Positions 8,450 through 16,435 of a stretch of DNA of 64,000 bases are shown in pieces. Origin of the DNA: Orlajensenia stereocauli (GTDB lineage: Bacteria; Actinomycetota; Actinomycetes; Actinomycetales; Microbacteriaceae); the NCBI RefSeq assembly GCF_039548895.1, contig NZ_JBCLVG010000002.1; one strand, given 5' to 3'. The first letter of the stretch is position 1. Each line of letters starts with the position of its first letter. The position numbers were made by a program, and so were the translations under genes. The notes beneath the pieces are model-generated. The model was not told the origin of the DNA. It searched no databases and worked only from the letters and a program-made list of their open reading frames with translations.

Positions 8450-8540
8450 GGCGGCCATCCTCTCCCGTCGACTCGGCAGCCACGAGGGTCTCTGAAACAC
8501 GGCGTCACAGCAGTTCGTCGGTTGACCGTCGGGCCTCGGG

Positions 8541-9146
8541 CTATCGCGGAACGGACCCGAGCAGCTGGTAGGCGACAAGGAAGACCGCGGCCATCGAGGT
8601 CGTCAGTGCCGTGGCCAGCACGATGAGTCGGGGGCGACGGATGCGGGCCGCCGTGGCCACCAGCAGGGCGACCCCGAGCGCCGCTGTGATCCACCAGTAG
8701 ACCGGGCTCGTGGTGTCGCCGACGACGGTCAGGCCGTAGACCGCCTCTCCCACGAGCACGCCCGAGAGCAGTCCGGTGCCGAGGGCGGCGGAGAGCGGCG
8801 AACGATGCAGGGCGTGCGCGGCGAGGCCGATGAACGGGCCGACCACGACTCCGACGATCACCCAGAACAGCGGGTCGAAGTCGACTCCGCGCCAGGCAGA
8901 GGCCACCGTGTAGCCGACCGTGAGGGCGATGAAGCCGAGGGCTCCGCCGATCGCCGCCTCGAGGTAGCCGCGGGCGAGCAGCCAGACGAGCAGCGCCGTG
9001 GGGATCATCCAGCCTGACGCGGAGTTGGCCAGCGAGGAGAGCTCCGGCGGGAGGGCGCCCTGCCCGAGTGGCGTGAGCGCCCCGAGCACGAGGGCCGCGA
9101 GAGTGATCGCGACTGTGCGCAGGGAGGAGGCGACGGCCGGGTGCAT
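8541..9146 (-). CDS. Integral membrane protein, DUF6518-like
   Basis: A 201-residue protein with six or seven hydrophobic helices and almost no soluble loops. Motifs include GWMIPTALLVWLLARGYLEAAIGGAL and FWVIVGVVVGPFIGLAAHALH. It resembles the actinobacterial DUF6518 family, an assignment made from memory. A TAGCGT hexamer 7 nt before the ATG suggests a leaderless mRNA. It is on the same strand as the flavin monooxygenase but separated by about 90 nt, so co-transcription is possible. Function unknown. Confidence 0.65.
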   Translation of the reverse strand: MHPAVASSLRTVAITLAALVLGALTPLGQGALPPELSSLANSASGWMIPTALLVWLLARGYLEAAIGGALGFIALTVGYTVASAWRGVDFDPLFWVIVGVVVGPFIGLAAHALHRSPLSAALGTGLLSGVLVGEAVYGLTVVGDTTSPVYWWITAALGVALLVATAARIRRPRLIVLATALTTSMAAVFLVAYQLLGSVPR

Positions 9147-9153
9147 GACGTCA

Positions 9154-9159
9154 ACGCTA
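9154..9159 (-). promoter_or_regulatory. -10-like hexamer before the DUF6518-like gene
   Basis: TAGCGT on the minus strand, 7 nt before the ATG at 9146. Confidence 0.4.
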
Positions 9160-9235
9160 GGAAACGGCCCCGGGTCGCTGCATCCGTCACATCCCCGATT
9201 CGACCCTGAGCCTCAGCCGGGTCGAGCGCCCCCAC

Positions 9236-9257
9236 GGCCCACCTTCGCGCGTGGGCC
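9236..9257 (-). terminator. Hairpin downstream of the PLP lyase gene
   Basis: GGCCCAC and GTGGGCC (7-bp stem, 8-nt loop) in the GC-rich gap 9147-9308. The rest of the gap shows only weak imperfect dyads. Confidence 0.35.
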
Positions 9258-9308
9258 CGGGTTGCACCGCGGGCCGATGCGCCGAAGGTGCGGCGGAGAC
9301 ACTGGCAC

Positions 9309-10373
9309 CTACCCCAGCGCGGCGACGAGGTCGTCGTAGAGGTCGTCGACGTGCTCGAGCCCGACCGACAGGCGCACGAGGCCCTCGGGGATGGTCTCGT
9401 GCTCGGCCGCCCAGCGACGGCGCCGCTCGAAGGTCGACTCCACGCCGCCGAGGCTGGTGGCGTGGAGCCAGAGCGCGGTGCGCGGCACGAGGGCGTCTGC
9501 GGCGTCCGCCCCGCCCTTCACCACGATCGAGATGATGGCTCCGAAGCCGGGGTAGCGCACCTCGTCGAGCTGGGGGTGATCGGCGAGGCGGCGCACGAGC
9601 TCCTGGGCCGAGGCCTGCGCGCGCTCGAGGCGCACCGACAGGGTGCGGAGGCCCCGCAGCGCGAGGAAGGCCTCGAGCGGCGACGGGATCGCCCCGTAGA
9701 GCGAGCGCCGGCCGAGCACGGCGTCGTGGTGCGCATCCGTCGCCGTGATGACGGCACCGAGCAGCACGTCGCTGTGGCCGGCGATGTACTTGGTCGCCGA
9801 GTGCACCGAGATGTCGGCACCGAGTTCGAGCGGACGCTGCAGCACCGGCGTCGCGAAGGTGTTGTCGACGACGACGATGGCGCCGGCCGCGTGGGCAGAC
9901 TCGGAGATGGCGGGGATGTCGGCGAGCTCGAGGGCAGGGTTGGTGGGCGATTCGATCCAGACCATGGAGGCGCCGACGGATGCCTCGGCCACCGCGGCGG
10001 CATCGGCGATGTCGACGTACACCACGCTCAGTCGCCCCTCACGCGCACGGTCGTCGAGCTGCAGCACCGTGCCCGTGTAGGAGCGGCGGGGAGCCACGAC
10101 GGTGCCGCCCGGCTCGACCAGGTCGAGAACGGCCGAGATGGCGGCGAGGCCCGAGGCGAAGGACAGGCAGCGCCCGCCCTCGAGGACGCCGAGGGCGTCT
10201 TCGAAGGCCGTCCACGACGGGTTCGCGTAGCGGCCGTACTCGCGCTCGCCCCCGGCGACGTAGGTGGAGGCGAGGGTGACGGGCACGTTGAGCGGCTCGT
10301 CGACCTCCCGTGCCGGGCGACCGGCGATGATGGCGAGAGTCTCGGGGTGGAAGGCGGGATTCTGCTCGTGCAC
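9309..10373 (-). CDS. Cys/Met-metabolism PLP-dependent lyase/synthase (cystathionine gamma-synthase-like)
   Basis: A 354-residue fold-type I PLP enzyme of the trans-sulfuration family. The PLP lysine is K195 in HSATKYIAGHSDVLLG. Other family motifs are YGRYANPSWTAFEDALGVLEGG, SFASGLAAI, WIESPTNPALELADI and VVDNTFATP. Members catalyse gamma- or beta-replacement or elimination on cystathionine or homoserine esters. At 354 residues it is slightly shorter than MetB, and sequence alone does not separate synthase from lyase. It starts at GTG preceded by CCGGAGG. No other sulfur gene is adjacent. Confidence 0.88.
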   Translation of the reverse strand: MHEQNPAFHPETLAIIAGRPAREVDEPLNVPVTLASTYVAGGEREYGRYANPSWTAFEDALGVLEGGRCLSFASGLAAISAVLDLVEPGGTVVAPRRSYTGTVLQLDDRAREGRLSVVYVDIADAAAVAEASVGASMVWIESPTNPALELADIPAISESAHAAGAIVVVDNTFATPVLQRPLELGADISVHSATKYIAGHSDVLLGAVITATDAHHDAVLGRRSLYGAIPSPLEAFLALRGLRTLSVRLERAQASAQELVRRLADHPQLDEVRYPGFGAIISIVVKGGADAADALVPRTALWLHATSLGGVESTFERRRRWAAEHETIPEGLVRLSVGLEHVDDLYDDLVAALG

Positions 10374-10441
10374 GGGACCTCCGGTGTGACTGGGGACGCG
10401 ACTCGTGCGTCCGTCCCAGTATCGGGGATCGGCGGAGCGCG

Positions 10442-11062
10442 TTACGCCTCCGCCGGAAGTGTCGCCGCGAGCAACCCGAGGATCGGCGCCGGGATGCCCT
10501 CGGGCGGGATGCGCTCGGCGAAGGCGCGCGCCACCCGTGCCTTGCGACCGGCACCGGCGCCGATGAAGCGGTGCAACTGGGCGTTGAGCGACCGCTCACG
10601 CTGAGCGGGCTGACGGCGCATCCGCTCGAACCTGGCGCCCTCGCCCTGTTCAGCCACGATGGAGACCGCGACCTCGATGCCCAGAGCGCGGATGAGTTCG
10701 TCCTCGAGGTCGTGGCTGCAGGCGAAGAAGCCCAGGGTCTCGAGCGGCACGGGGTGCGCGGCATCCGCGAACCCGACCCGTTCGAGAGCCCGGCGGTACA
10801 CCGGAACCTCCTGCTCGTCGCACAGGCCGGCGAGAGCCAGGTCGCGGCCGCTGGCCTCGGCGATCTCGAGGAAGCGCGGCAGGCTGTTGGCGCCGCCCAT
10901 GCCGACCACGGCCGTGCCCTCCGCGCCCAGGTCGCGCCCGACGGTGAGCGCGAACTGCAGTACGGCCTCTCGGTCGCTGTCGCCCTCGACGAACACCACG
11001 CGTCTGAGCGAGCGGATGCCGGCGCTCGCCGCAGCGAAACGGGCCAGGTCGGCTGGATCCAT
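10442..11062 (-). CDS. Stand-alone OLD-type TOPRIM domain protein
   Basis: A 206-residue protein whose N-terminal half is a TOPRIM domain: RRVVFVEGDSDREAVLQ (catalytic-type Glu), then GMGGANSLPRFLE and LAGLCDEQE. This resembles the nuclease half of OLD-family enzymes, but there is no N-terminal ABC ATPase here. The C-terminal half is helical with a basic patch (RFERMRRQPAQRERSLNAQ). Such lone proteins are called TOPRIM nucleotidyl transferase/hydrolase domain proteins; their role is unknown. The neighbours are not recognisable defence genes. Divergent from the cytochrome gene. Confidence 0.7.
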   Translation of the reverse strand: MDPADLARFAAASAGIRSLRRVVFVEGDSDREAVLQFALTVGRDLGAEGTAVVGMGGANSLPRFLEIAEASGRDLALAGLCDEQEVPVYRRALERVGFADAAHPVPLETLGFFACSHDLEDELIRALGIEVAVSIVAEQGEGARFERMRRQPAQRERSLNAQLHRFIGAGAGRKARVARAFAERIPPEGIPAPILGLLAATLPAEA

Positions 11063-11150
11063 GTGCTCAGGCTGGCACACCGAGCGTGGCGCCGGTCGTA
11101 GGGTGGGAGCCGGCTTGCATCCGCGCCGCTGCTTTGCGAAGGTGAGAGAC

Positions 11151-12098
11151 GTGCCGAAACCCGACCGCCCCACGTTCGCGGGCGTGCCGATGCGTCGGCT
11201 CGCGTGGCTGATCCCCGCCGCGGTCGTGGCCTTCGCCGTCATCGTGCTGGTCGCGCGCTGGTTGCGGGAGTTGCCGGAGGTCGCAGCCTTCATCGCCGAG
11301 TACCCAGGCGGCACGACCCCGCCCGATGGGTCACCCGTCGGCATCCCGGCGTGGCTGGCCTGGCAGCACTTCCTGAGCGCGTTCCTTCTCGTGATGCTGG
11401 TGCGCACGGGCATGCTGCTGAAGTCGGGAGTGCGCCCGCCGGCGTTCTGGACCCGCGACAACACGCGCTGGCCGCGCACCAAGCGCCCGCCGCGCCGCCT
11501 CGGCATCCCGCTCTGGCTGCACCTCGTCGTCGACGCGCTCTGGGTGCTCTGCGGCCTGTCGTACATCGTGCTGCTCTTCGCCACCGGCCAGTGGGTGCGC
11601 GTAGTGCCGACGGACTGGGGCATCGTGCCGAACACCATCTCGGCGCTGCTCCAGTACGCCTCGCTCGACTGGCCGGTCGAGGACTCGTGGGTCTCCTACA
11701 ACGCCGCGCAGCTGCTCAGCTACTTCGCCGTGGTGTTCATCGCGGCACCGCTCGCCATCATCACGGGCCTGCGCCTCTCACCGATCTGGCCGCTCGAGGG
11801 CGCGTGGTCGCGCGTGGTCCCCGAGAAGCTCGCGCGGGCACTGCACTACCCCGTGATGCTGTTCTTCCTCGCGTTCACGGCCGTGCACGTCTTCCTCGTG
11901 CTCACCACCGGGGCCCTGCGCAACCTCAACATCATGTACGCCGCCCGGGACTCCGAGGACTGGGTGGGCTTCATCATCTTCATGATCTCGGTGGTGGCGA
12001 TGGTGGGAGCCTGGCTGCTCGCGAAGCCCCTCGTGCTCGTGCCCCTCGCCGCCCGCTTCGGGCGCGTGCAGGGAGTGCGCCCGCCCCAGAAGCGCTGA
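11151..12098 (+). CDS. Cytochrome b/b6-like membrane protein (b-type haem anchor)
   Basis: A 315-residue membrane protein with about five transmembrane helices and membrane-embedded histidines (AWQHFLSAFLL, LWLHLVVDALW, ALHYPVMLFFLAFTAVHVFLVLT), as in dihaem b-type subunits of formate dehydrogenase, thiosulfate reductase or hydrogenase. Such subunits pass electrons between quinone and a partner oxidoreductase. No catalytic or iron-sulfur partner is adjacent; the nearest Mo enzyme is about 14 kb away. The start at GTG 11151 is chosen because of AAGGTGAG just upstream. Convergent with hemerythrin, with a 4-nt gap. Confidence 0.78.
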   Translation: MPKPDRPTFAGVPMRRLAWLIPAAVVAFAVIVLVARWLRELPEVAAFIAEYPGGTTPPDGSPVGIPAWLAWQHFLSAFLLVMLVRTGMLLKSGVRPPAFWTRDNTRWPRTKRPPRRLGIPLWLHLVVDALWVLCGLSYIVLLFATGQWVRVVPTDWGIVPNTISALLQYASLDWPVEDSWVSYNAAQLLSYFAVVFIAAPLAIITGLRLSPIWPLEGAWSRVVPEKLARALHYPVMLFFLAFTAVHVFLVLTTGALRNLNIMYAARDSEDWVGFIIFMISVVAMVGAWLLAKPLVLVPLAARFGRVQGVRPPQKR

Positions 12099-12102
12099 GC
12101 GG

Positions 12103-12579
12103 TCACTCGGCGAGCGGACCGAAGAACGAGCGCGGGGTCGCATCCGTCGACGAGACCTCGATGGTGTCGAGCACACCGAGCAACTGGCGCTCCTCGTAGC
12201 CGAAGTGCGACGTCATGATCGCGCCGATGCCGTCGAGGTGGCCCAGGAGCAGGGCTGGCTCGGCACCCGACTGCAGCGCGCGCTCGAGGTCGCGGATGAG
12301 GTGGGCGATCATGCGGTGGTCCTGCATGAGCTTGGCGATGATGGGCTGCAGCTCCGGATGCTGCCGAACGACCTCCGGGAACAGGGCGGTGTCCTCGCTG
12401 GCGTGGTGGCCGTCGAGCGCCACGCAGAATCCCCAGCAGAACAGGCGGATGTCGCGGGCGACGGATGCCGTATCACCGCCAGACTCGACCGTCTCGCGCG
12501 CCGCGGCGAGAGCCTGCCGCAGCCGCTCGTGCACGGCCCGCATCTCGTGGCCCCATGCGATCAGTCTCTCGGTGCTCAT
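12103..12579 (-). CDS. Hemerythrin HHE cation-binding domain protein
   Basis: A 158-residue four-helix bundle with the spaced histidine/acid ligands of hemerythrin-like proteins: H11 (WGHEMRAVH), H58/H59 and E62 (DGHHASEDTALFP), H88 (MQDHRMIAH) and a last HFGYEE motif. It binds a non-haem di-iron centre and probably senses or handles oxygen, NO or iron in the cytoplasm. Single domain, normal length. Its stop lies 4 nt from the stop of the convergent cytochrome gene. Confidence 0.88.
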   Translation of the reverse strand: MSTERLIAWGHEMRAVHERLRQALAAARETVESGGDTASVARDIRLFCWGFCVALDGHHASEDTALFPEVVRQHPELQPIIAKLMQDHRMIAHLIRDLERALQSGAEPALLLGHLDGIGAIMTSHFGYEERQLLGVLDTIEVSSTDATPRSFFGPLAE

Positions 12580-12646
12580 CGGGGTTCATGATCGCAGACA
12601 TCGGCGCATGCCTGCGGCAGCACGACGCAGAGATGAGACGTCGGTC

Positions 12647-12652
12647 TACACT
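12647..12652 (+). promoter_or_regulatory. -10-like hexamer before the alpha/beta hydrolase
   Basis: TACACT ending 6 nt before the ATG at 12659, with no Shine-Dalgarno. Confidence 0.4.
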
Positions 12653-12658
12653 CGCCGG

Positions 12659-13507
12659 ATGACCACCGAGCTCGACGTCAACACGCCAGACGGGCGCATC
12701 CTGCATGCCTACGACACCGGAGCCGATGCCGCCTCGGGCCTCACCCTCGTGTGGCACCACGGCTCCCCACAGACCGGGGCGCCCCTCGAGCCCGTGCTCG
12801 CGGCCACGCGCGAGCGCGGCATCCGCCTCGTCTCCTACGGGCGTCCGAGCTACGGCGGATCTACGCCGAATCCGGGGCGCGACGTCGCCTCGGCCGCGGG
12901 CGACGTGACTGCGGTGGCGGATGCTCTCGGCATCGAGCGCTTCGCCGTCATGGGAGCGTCAGGGGGCGGACCCCACGCTCTCGCCTGCGCGGCGCTGTCG
13001 CCCGAGCGGGTGCGCGGCGTTGTGATCATCGCGGGCATCGCCCCGTTCACGGAGCGGTTCGACTGGTTCGGCGGCATGGTCGCCCCCGGTGGACTGCGGG
13101 CCGCGCTCGACGGCGGACGTGCCGGTCGCGCCGCGTTCGCCAAGGTCGACGAGTTCGACCCCGAGCAGTTCATCGCAGCCGACTTCGCCGCCCTGGACGG
13201 CGCGTGGTCGTCGCTCGGCGAAGACGTCGGCCGATCCGCGCAATGGGGCGATGGCGGGCTCATCGACGACGATGTGGCGTTCGCCTCACCGTGGGGATTC
13301 GACCTCGAAGAGGTCGCTGCGCCGGTGCTGCTCGTGCAGGGCGACCTCGATCGCGTCGTGCCGCGACTTCACGCGTCGTGGATGCTCAGCCGCCTGCCGA
13401 ACGCCCAGCTTTGGGCACGACCCGAGGACGGCCACGTCTCGGTGCTCTCGGTGGTGCCGGATGCGCTCGACCGGCTGGCCGTGCTGATCGGCTCGAACGA
13501 GGCGTAG
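12659..13507 (+). CDS. Alpha/beta hydrolase
   Basis: A 282-residue alpha/beta hydrolase. The oxyanion segment is WHHGSPQTGAP, the nucleophile elbow is MGASGGGPHALA (Gly-x-Ser-x-Gly), the acid lies in VLLVQGDLDRVVP and the histidine in PEDGHVSVL. These give a complete catalytic triad. It is cytosolic. Substrate is not predictable; the family contains esterases, peroxidases and peptidases. The ATG at 12659 follows a TACACT hexamer by 6 nt, so the mRNA may be leaderless. Confidence 0.88.
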   Translation: MTTELDVNTPDGRILHAYDTGADAASGLTLVWHHGSPQTGAPLEPVLAATRERGIRLVSYGRPSYGGSTPNPGRDVASAAGDVTAVADALGIERFAVMGASGGGPHALACAALSPERVRGVVIIAGIAPFTERFDWFGGMVAPGGLRAALDGGRAGRAAFAKVDEFDPEQFIAADFAALDGAWSSLGEDVGRSAQWGDGGLIDDDVAFASPWGFDLEEVAAPVLLVQGDLDRVVPRLHASWMLSRLPNAQLWARPEDGHVSVLSVVPDALDRLAVLIGSNEA

Positions 13508-13548
13508 CGCGACAGCCGTGCCAGGCATGCGTGCGAGGCGCGCCGGGT

Positions 13549-13704
13549 CTATTCGGCCGTCGGCTGCTCCTCGCGTCCGCCCTCGAGTTCGTCGGCGGTG
13601 TCGTCTGGGTTGAACGACTGCTCGTCGACCTGGTCAGCGGCGTCGGCCTCGCGGCCGGGCTGCTCGTCGGGGTAGTTGTCGCCGGTCGGCGTCGAGTCGG
13701 TCAT
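13549..13704 (-). CDS. Small acidic hydrophilic protein
   Basis: A 51-residue protein, very acidic and probably disordered (MTDSTPTGDNYPDEQPG ... NPDDTADELEGGREEQPTAE). The internal ATG is chosen because GGAGCACC lies just upstream; the longer 89-codon frame has an atypical basic N-terminus. Small acidic proteins like this are common and unannotated in actinobacteria. Function unknown. Downstream it faces the hydrolase tail-to-tail. Confidence 0.55.
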   Translation of the reverse strand: MTDSTPTGDNYPDEQPGREADAADQVDEQSFNPDDTADELEGGREEQPTAE

Positions 13705-13911
13705 CGTGGTGCTCCTCGTCGTCTCATCCGCCGCGGTCTCGTGACCGCCGCTCGGTGCGAGCGTACGCCGGTGCGATGCGGATGCCGAGACCTTGACACG
13801 CGGCATCCGGAGCTTCATCCGTCATCGAGTGGCCTTCCGAAGCGCCGTGTCAAGGTGCTGAATTCCGCCGGTCAGAAGCCCATACTGGGATTCCCTACCG
13901 CAGGAGCTGCC

Positions 13912-14949
13912 ATGAAGATCCAGAACGCCTTCCGCCTCGGGCTCATCGGCACCCTCGGGGTGGGCCTCGGCATCCTGATCCTGATGTCGATCGTGTCGCT
14001 GGCGACGATTCTCACCTATATCGGTGCCGCGCTGTTCCTGGCACTCGGCATCGAGCCACTCATCTCGTTCCTCGAGCGTCGCGGCTTCAAGCGCTGGCTG
14101 GCCCTGCTCACCACGATGGTGGTGCTGCTGGCGGCCATCGCCGGCCTCGTCTGGGCCATCGTGCCGGTGATCGTCGACCAGTCGACGCAGGCGATCGAGG
14201 GCATCACGAAGTGGGTGCAGAGCGGTGACGCGCTCGACCTGCTGCACCAGGCGCAGCAGCAGTTCCCGACGATCGTCAACCAGGACAACCTCGACTCCGT
14301 GGTCGCCTACTTCCAGGACAACGCCGGGAAGATCGGCGGCGGAGTGCTGCAGGTGGGCCTCGGCATCATCAGCGGGTTCTTCGCCACGATCATCGTGATC
14401 ATCCTGACGATCTACTTCACGTCGTCACTCCCGGCGATCAAGCGCAGCACCTACCAGCTGGTGCCGGCCACGAAGCGCTCGCGCTTCAGCGAGCTCGCCG
14501 ACCAGATCACCGACTCCGTCGGCAAGTACGTCATGGGCCAAGTGGCGCTCGCGCTCTGCAACGGAATCCTGAGCGCGATCTTCCTGACCATCATCGGCGC
14601 CAAGTTCGCGATCCTGCTGGCCGTCGTCGCCTTCACGTTCTCGCTCATCCCGTTGGTCGGAACCATCACGGGCTCGGTCATCATCGTGCTGGCCTGCCTC
14701 ATCTCCGGTCCGCAGACGGCGATCGTCGCCGCCATCTACTACATCATCTACATGCAGGTGGAGGCCTACATCCTGAGCCCGCGGATCATGAACCGTGCGG
14801 TGTCGGTGCCCGGCGCCGTCGTCGTGATCGCGGCCCTCGCAGGCGGATCACTGCTCGGAATCCTCGGAGCGCTCGTGGCCATCCCCGTCGCAGCGTCGAT
14901 CCTGCTGATCATCAAGCAGGTCGTGGTGCCGCGTCAGAACGAACTCTAG
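13912..14949 (+). CDS. AI-2E family transporter (PerM/TqsA-like)
   Basis: A 345-residue polytopic membrane protein with about eight helices in the AI-2E exporter layout. Helices 1-3 are followed by a large amphipathic loop (DQSTQAIEGITKW ... VVAYFQDNAGKIGG), then the C-terminal block with SLIPLVGTITGSV and YYIIYMQVEAYILSPRIM, the family signature. Members export autoinducer-2 or act as Na+/H+ antiporters; which applies is not visible. The start is supported by CAGGAG at proper spacing. Its stop overlaps that of the convergent SHOCT gene by 4 nt. Confidence 0.88.
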   Translation: MKIQNAFRLGLIGTLGVGLGILILMSIVSLATILTYIGAALFLALGIEPLISFLERRGFKRWLALLTTMVVLLAAIAGLVWAIVPVIVDQSTQAIEGITKWVQSGDALDLLHQAQQQFPTIVNQDNLDSVVAYFQDNAGKIGGGVLQVGLGIISGFFATIIVIILTIYFTSSLPAIKRSTYQLVPATKRSRFSELADQITDSVGKYVMGQVALALCNGILSAIFLTIIGAKFAILLAVVAFTFSLIPLVGTITGSVIIVLACLISGPQTAIVAAIYYIIYMQVEAYILSPRIMNRAVSVPGAVVVIAALAGGSLLGILGALVAIPVAASILLIIKQVVVPRQNEL

Positions 14950-15338
14950 AACTTCTTACCCTCGGCCTTGGCCTTGATGGCGTCGAACTCTCCCGGGGTG
15001 ATGACGCCCTGGTCGCGCAGGGCTGCGGCCTTCGCGATCTCTGCCTGCGGGTCGGCGTAGGACTGCGCCTGGATCGAGGAGCGGTCCTCGGAGAGGATCT
15101 CGGTGTTCGCACTGGCGGCGGCCCGCTCGTTCATGCCTGTGCCGCGGGCGATCAGGTAGACCACGGCCGTGAGGAACGGCAGGAACACCATCGCGATGAT
15201 CCAGAGGGCCTTCAGCCCGCCGTTGAGGCTCTTGTCGCGGAAGATGTCGGCGAGGATGTAGATGAGCACGAACAGGTATGCGATGTAGGCGAACGCCCAG
15301 AAGAAGACCCAGACGAAGCCCCAGAAGTCGCTGAACAT
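14946..15338 (-). CDS. PLDc_N plus SHOCT membrane protein
   Basis: A 130-residue protein with two transmembrane helices (FWGFVWVFFWAFAYIAYLFVLIYIL; LWIIAMVFLPFLTAVVYLIARG) as in PLDc_N proteins. A linker follows, then a C-terminal SHOCT motif (EIAKAAALRDQGVITPGEFDAIKAKA). SHOCT is a short oligomerisation helix-turn. Probably a membrane-associated accessory protein of unknown role. The start at MFSDFWGF is chosen because the upstream extension is non-hydrophobic and arginine-rich. Confidence 0.8.
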   Translation of the reverse strand: MFSDFWGFVWVFFWAFAYIAYLFVLIYILADIFRDKSLNGGLKALWIIAMVFLPFLTAVVYLIARGTGMNERAAASANTEILSEDRSSIQAQSYADPQAEIAKAAALRDQGVITPGEFDAIKAKAEGKKF

Positions 15339-15750
15339 GATGGTTGTCTCCCGTTCCGCCCGGCCCGCCCGCGCGTCTGACCACAAACTACCGCTGAGGA
15401 GTGCCGAAAGGCACGCGCATCGCACACGAGTCTGCCGTCCGGGCCGCCGATCCGTCACGCTCCATCCCGATCATGTAACAGACGGCCTCGCGCGGGTGAA
15501 CATTCCGAACGACTGGTTTTGTTTCGATTATGCTTTCCAGAGGTGGCGCGTACGGGGGTCTGCGCCGCGCATCCGCCATTCGGATGCGGAAGGGAAGCCC
15601 GGGGGGACATGGGCTTCCCTTTCCTTCTGCCCGCGCCGAGTTCCGTCTGAGCAGTGACGGCTCGCGCGGGTTCCTGACAGCTCCTCGCAGGCTGAGTTGC
15701 GTCCATAGCTTCCACGACTAACATGTCGGCAGCCCGCTGACAGGAGACCG
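15339..15750. other. 412-nt gap between divergent genes
   Basis: No convincing coding frame. It contains an AT-richer stretch around 15500-15535 (GGTTTTGTTTCGATTATGCT) with a possible TATGCT -10, then a terminator-like hairpin at 15590-15621, then the tetR leader with GACAGGAGACC before the ATG. A terminator between divergent genes suggests a short transcript of its own or a leader attenuator. Confidence 0.5.
15590..15621 (+). terminator. Strong hairpin, terminator-like, in divergent gap
   Basis: AAGGGAAGCCC and GGGCTTCCCTT (11-bp perfect stem, 10-nt loop), followed on + by a pyrimidine-rich TCCTTCTG. Confidence 0.5.
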
Positions 15751-16386
15751 ATGGCAACGCAGGAACGAGCTCGTGCGACGCGCGAGCGGATCATCGTCGG
15801 TGCCGCAGAGACCTTCGACCGGAACGGATTCGCCACAGCCTCCCTGACCGACATCGCAGCGGCGGCCGGCGTGACCAAGGGGGCCCTGTACTTCCACTTC
15901 AGGTCGAAGGACGAGCTCGCCGGCGCCGTGATCGAGGCGCAGCACGAGGCGGCCTCCAGGTCCGCGGCGAACATGGCGCTCACGAACGAGGCCGCCCTCG
16001 AGACCGCCGTCGTGATCTCCTCCAGTCTGGCCCGGCGCTTGCAGACCGATCCGCTCACCAGGGCCGGCATCCGCCTCACCACTGAGTCGTCCACCTTCGA
16101 TGCGCCGATCCGCGGACCGTACGAGGACTGGCTGGCGACCTTCGAGACCATCCTGCGAGCGGCTCTCGCGGCCGGCGACCTGCGGCCCGACACCGACCCG
16201 GCGATGCTCGCGCGCTTCATCATCCCGTCGTTCACGGGCATCCAGATCATCTCCGAGGTGTTCACGGCGCGGGCCGACCTGTCGGAGAGGCTGGCCGAGA
16301 TGTGGGGCATCGTCTTCCGCGCCACTGTCACCCCGGAACGCCTCGACTGGGCGCTCGACATGGTCGAGCGCCATCTGCATCGATAA
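15751..16386 (+). CDS. TetR regulator, ScbR/ArpA-like gamma-butyrolactone receptor type
   Basis: A 211-residue TetR protein. The HTH reads ASLTDIAAAAGVTKGALYFHFRSKDELA (residues about 30-57), the form typical of the ScbR/ArpA branch. The ligand domain also fits that branch: SLARRLQTDPLTRAGIRLTTES, then IPSFTGIQIISEVFTARADLSERLAEMWG. In Streptomyces these receptors release DNA on binding gamma-butyrolactones. No AfsA-type butyrolactone synthase is in the window, so it may be an orphan receptor. Start supported by AGGAGA. The glycosyltransferase follows after 49 nt. Confidence 0.8.
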   Translation: MATQERARATRERIIVGAAETFDRNGFATASLTDIAAAAGVTKGALYFHFRSKDELAGAVIEAQHEAASRSAANMALTNEAALETAVVISSSLARRLQTDPLTRAGIRLTTESSTFDAPIRGPYEDWLATFETILRAALAAGDLRPDTDPAMLARFIIPSFTGIQIISEVFTARADLSERLAEMWGIVFRATVTPERLDWALDMVERHLHR

Positions 16387-16435
16387 TGGGACTGATGAAC
16401 GACATGGGCGCAGTCCAGCCGGAACGACGGACGCT

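Noticed and set aside
8450..8540. Possible SAM or flavin riboswitch before the flavin monooxygenase
   Set aside because: The gap is only about 90 nt with no conserved riboswitch core that I can recognise.
10389..10421. Imperfect dyad between PLP lyase and TOPRIM genes
   Set aside because: Stem is interrupted and no T-tract follows; too weak to call a terminator or operator.
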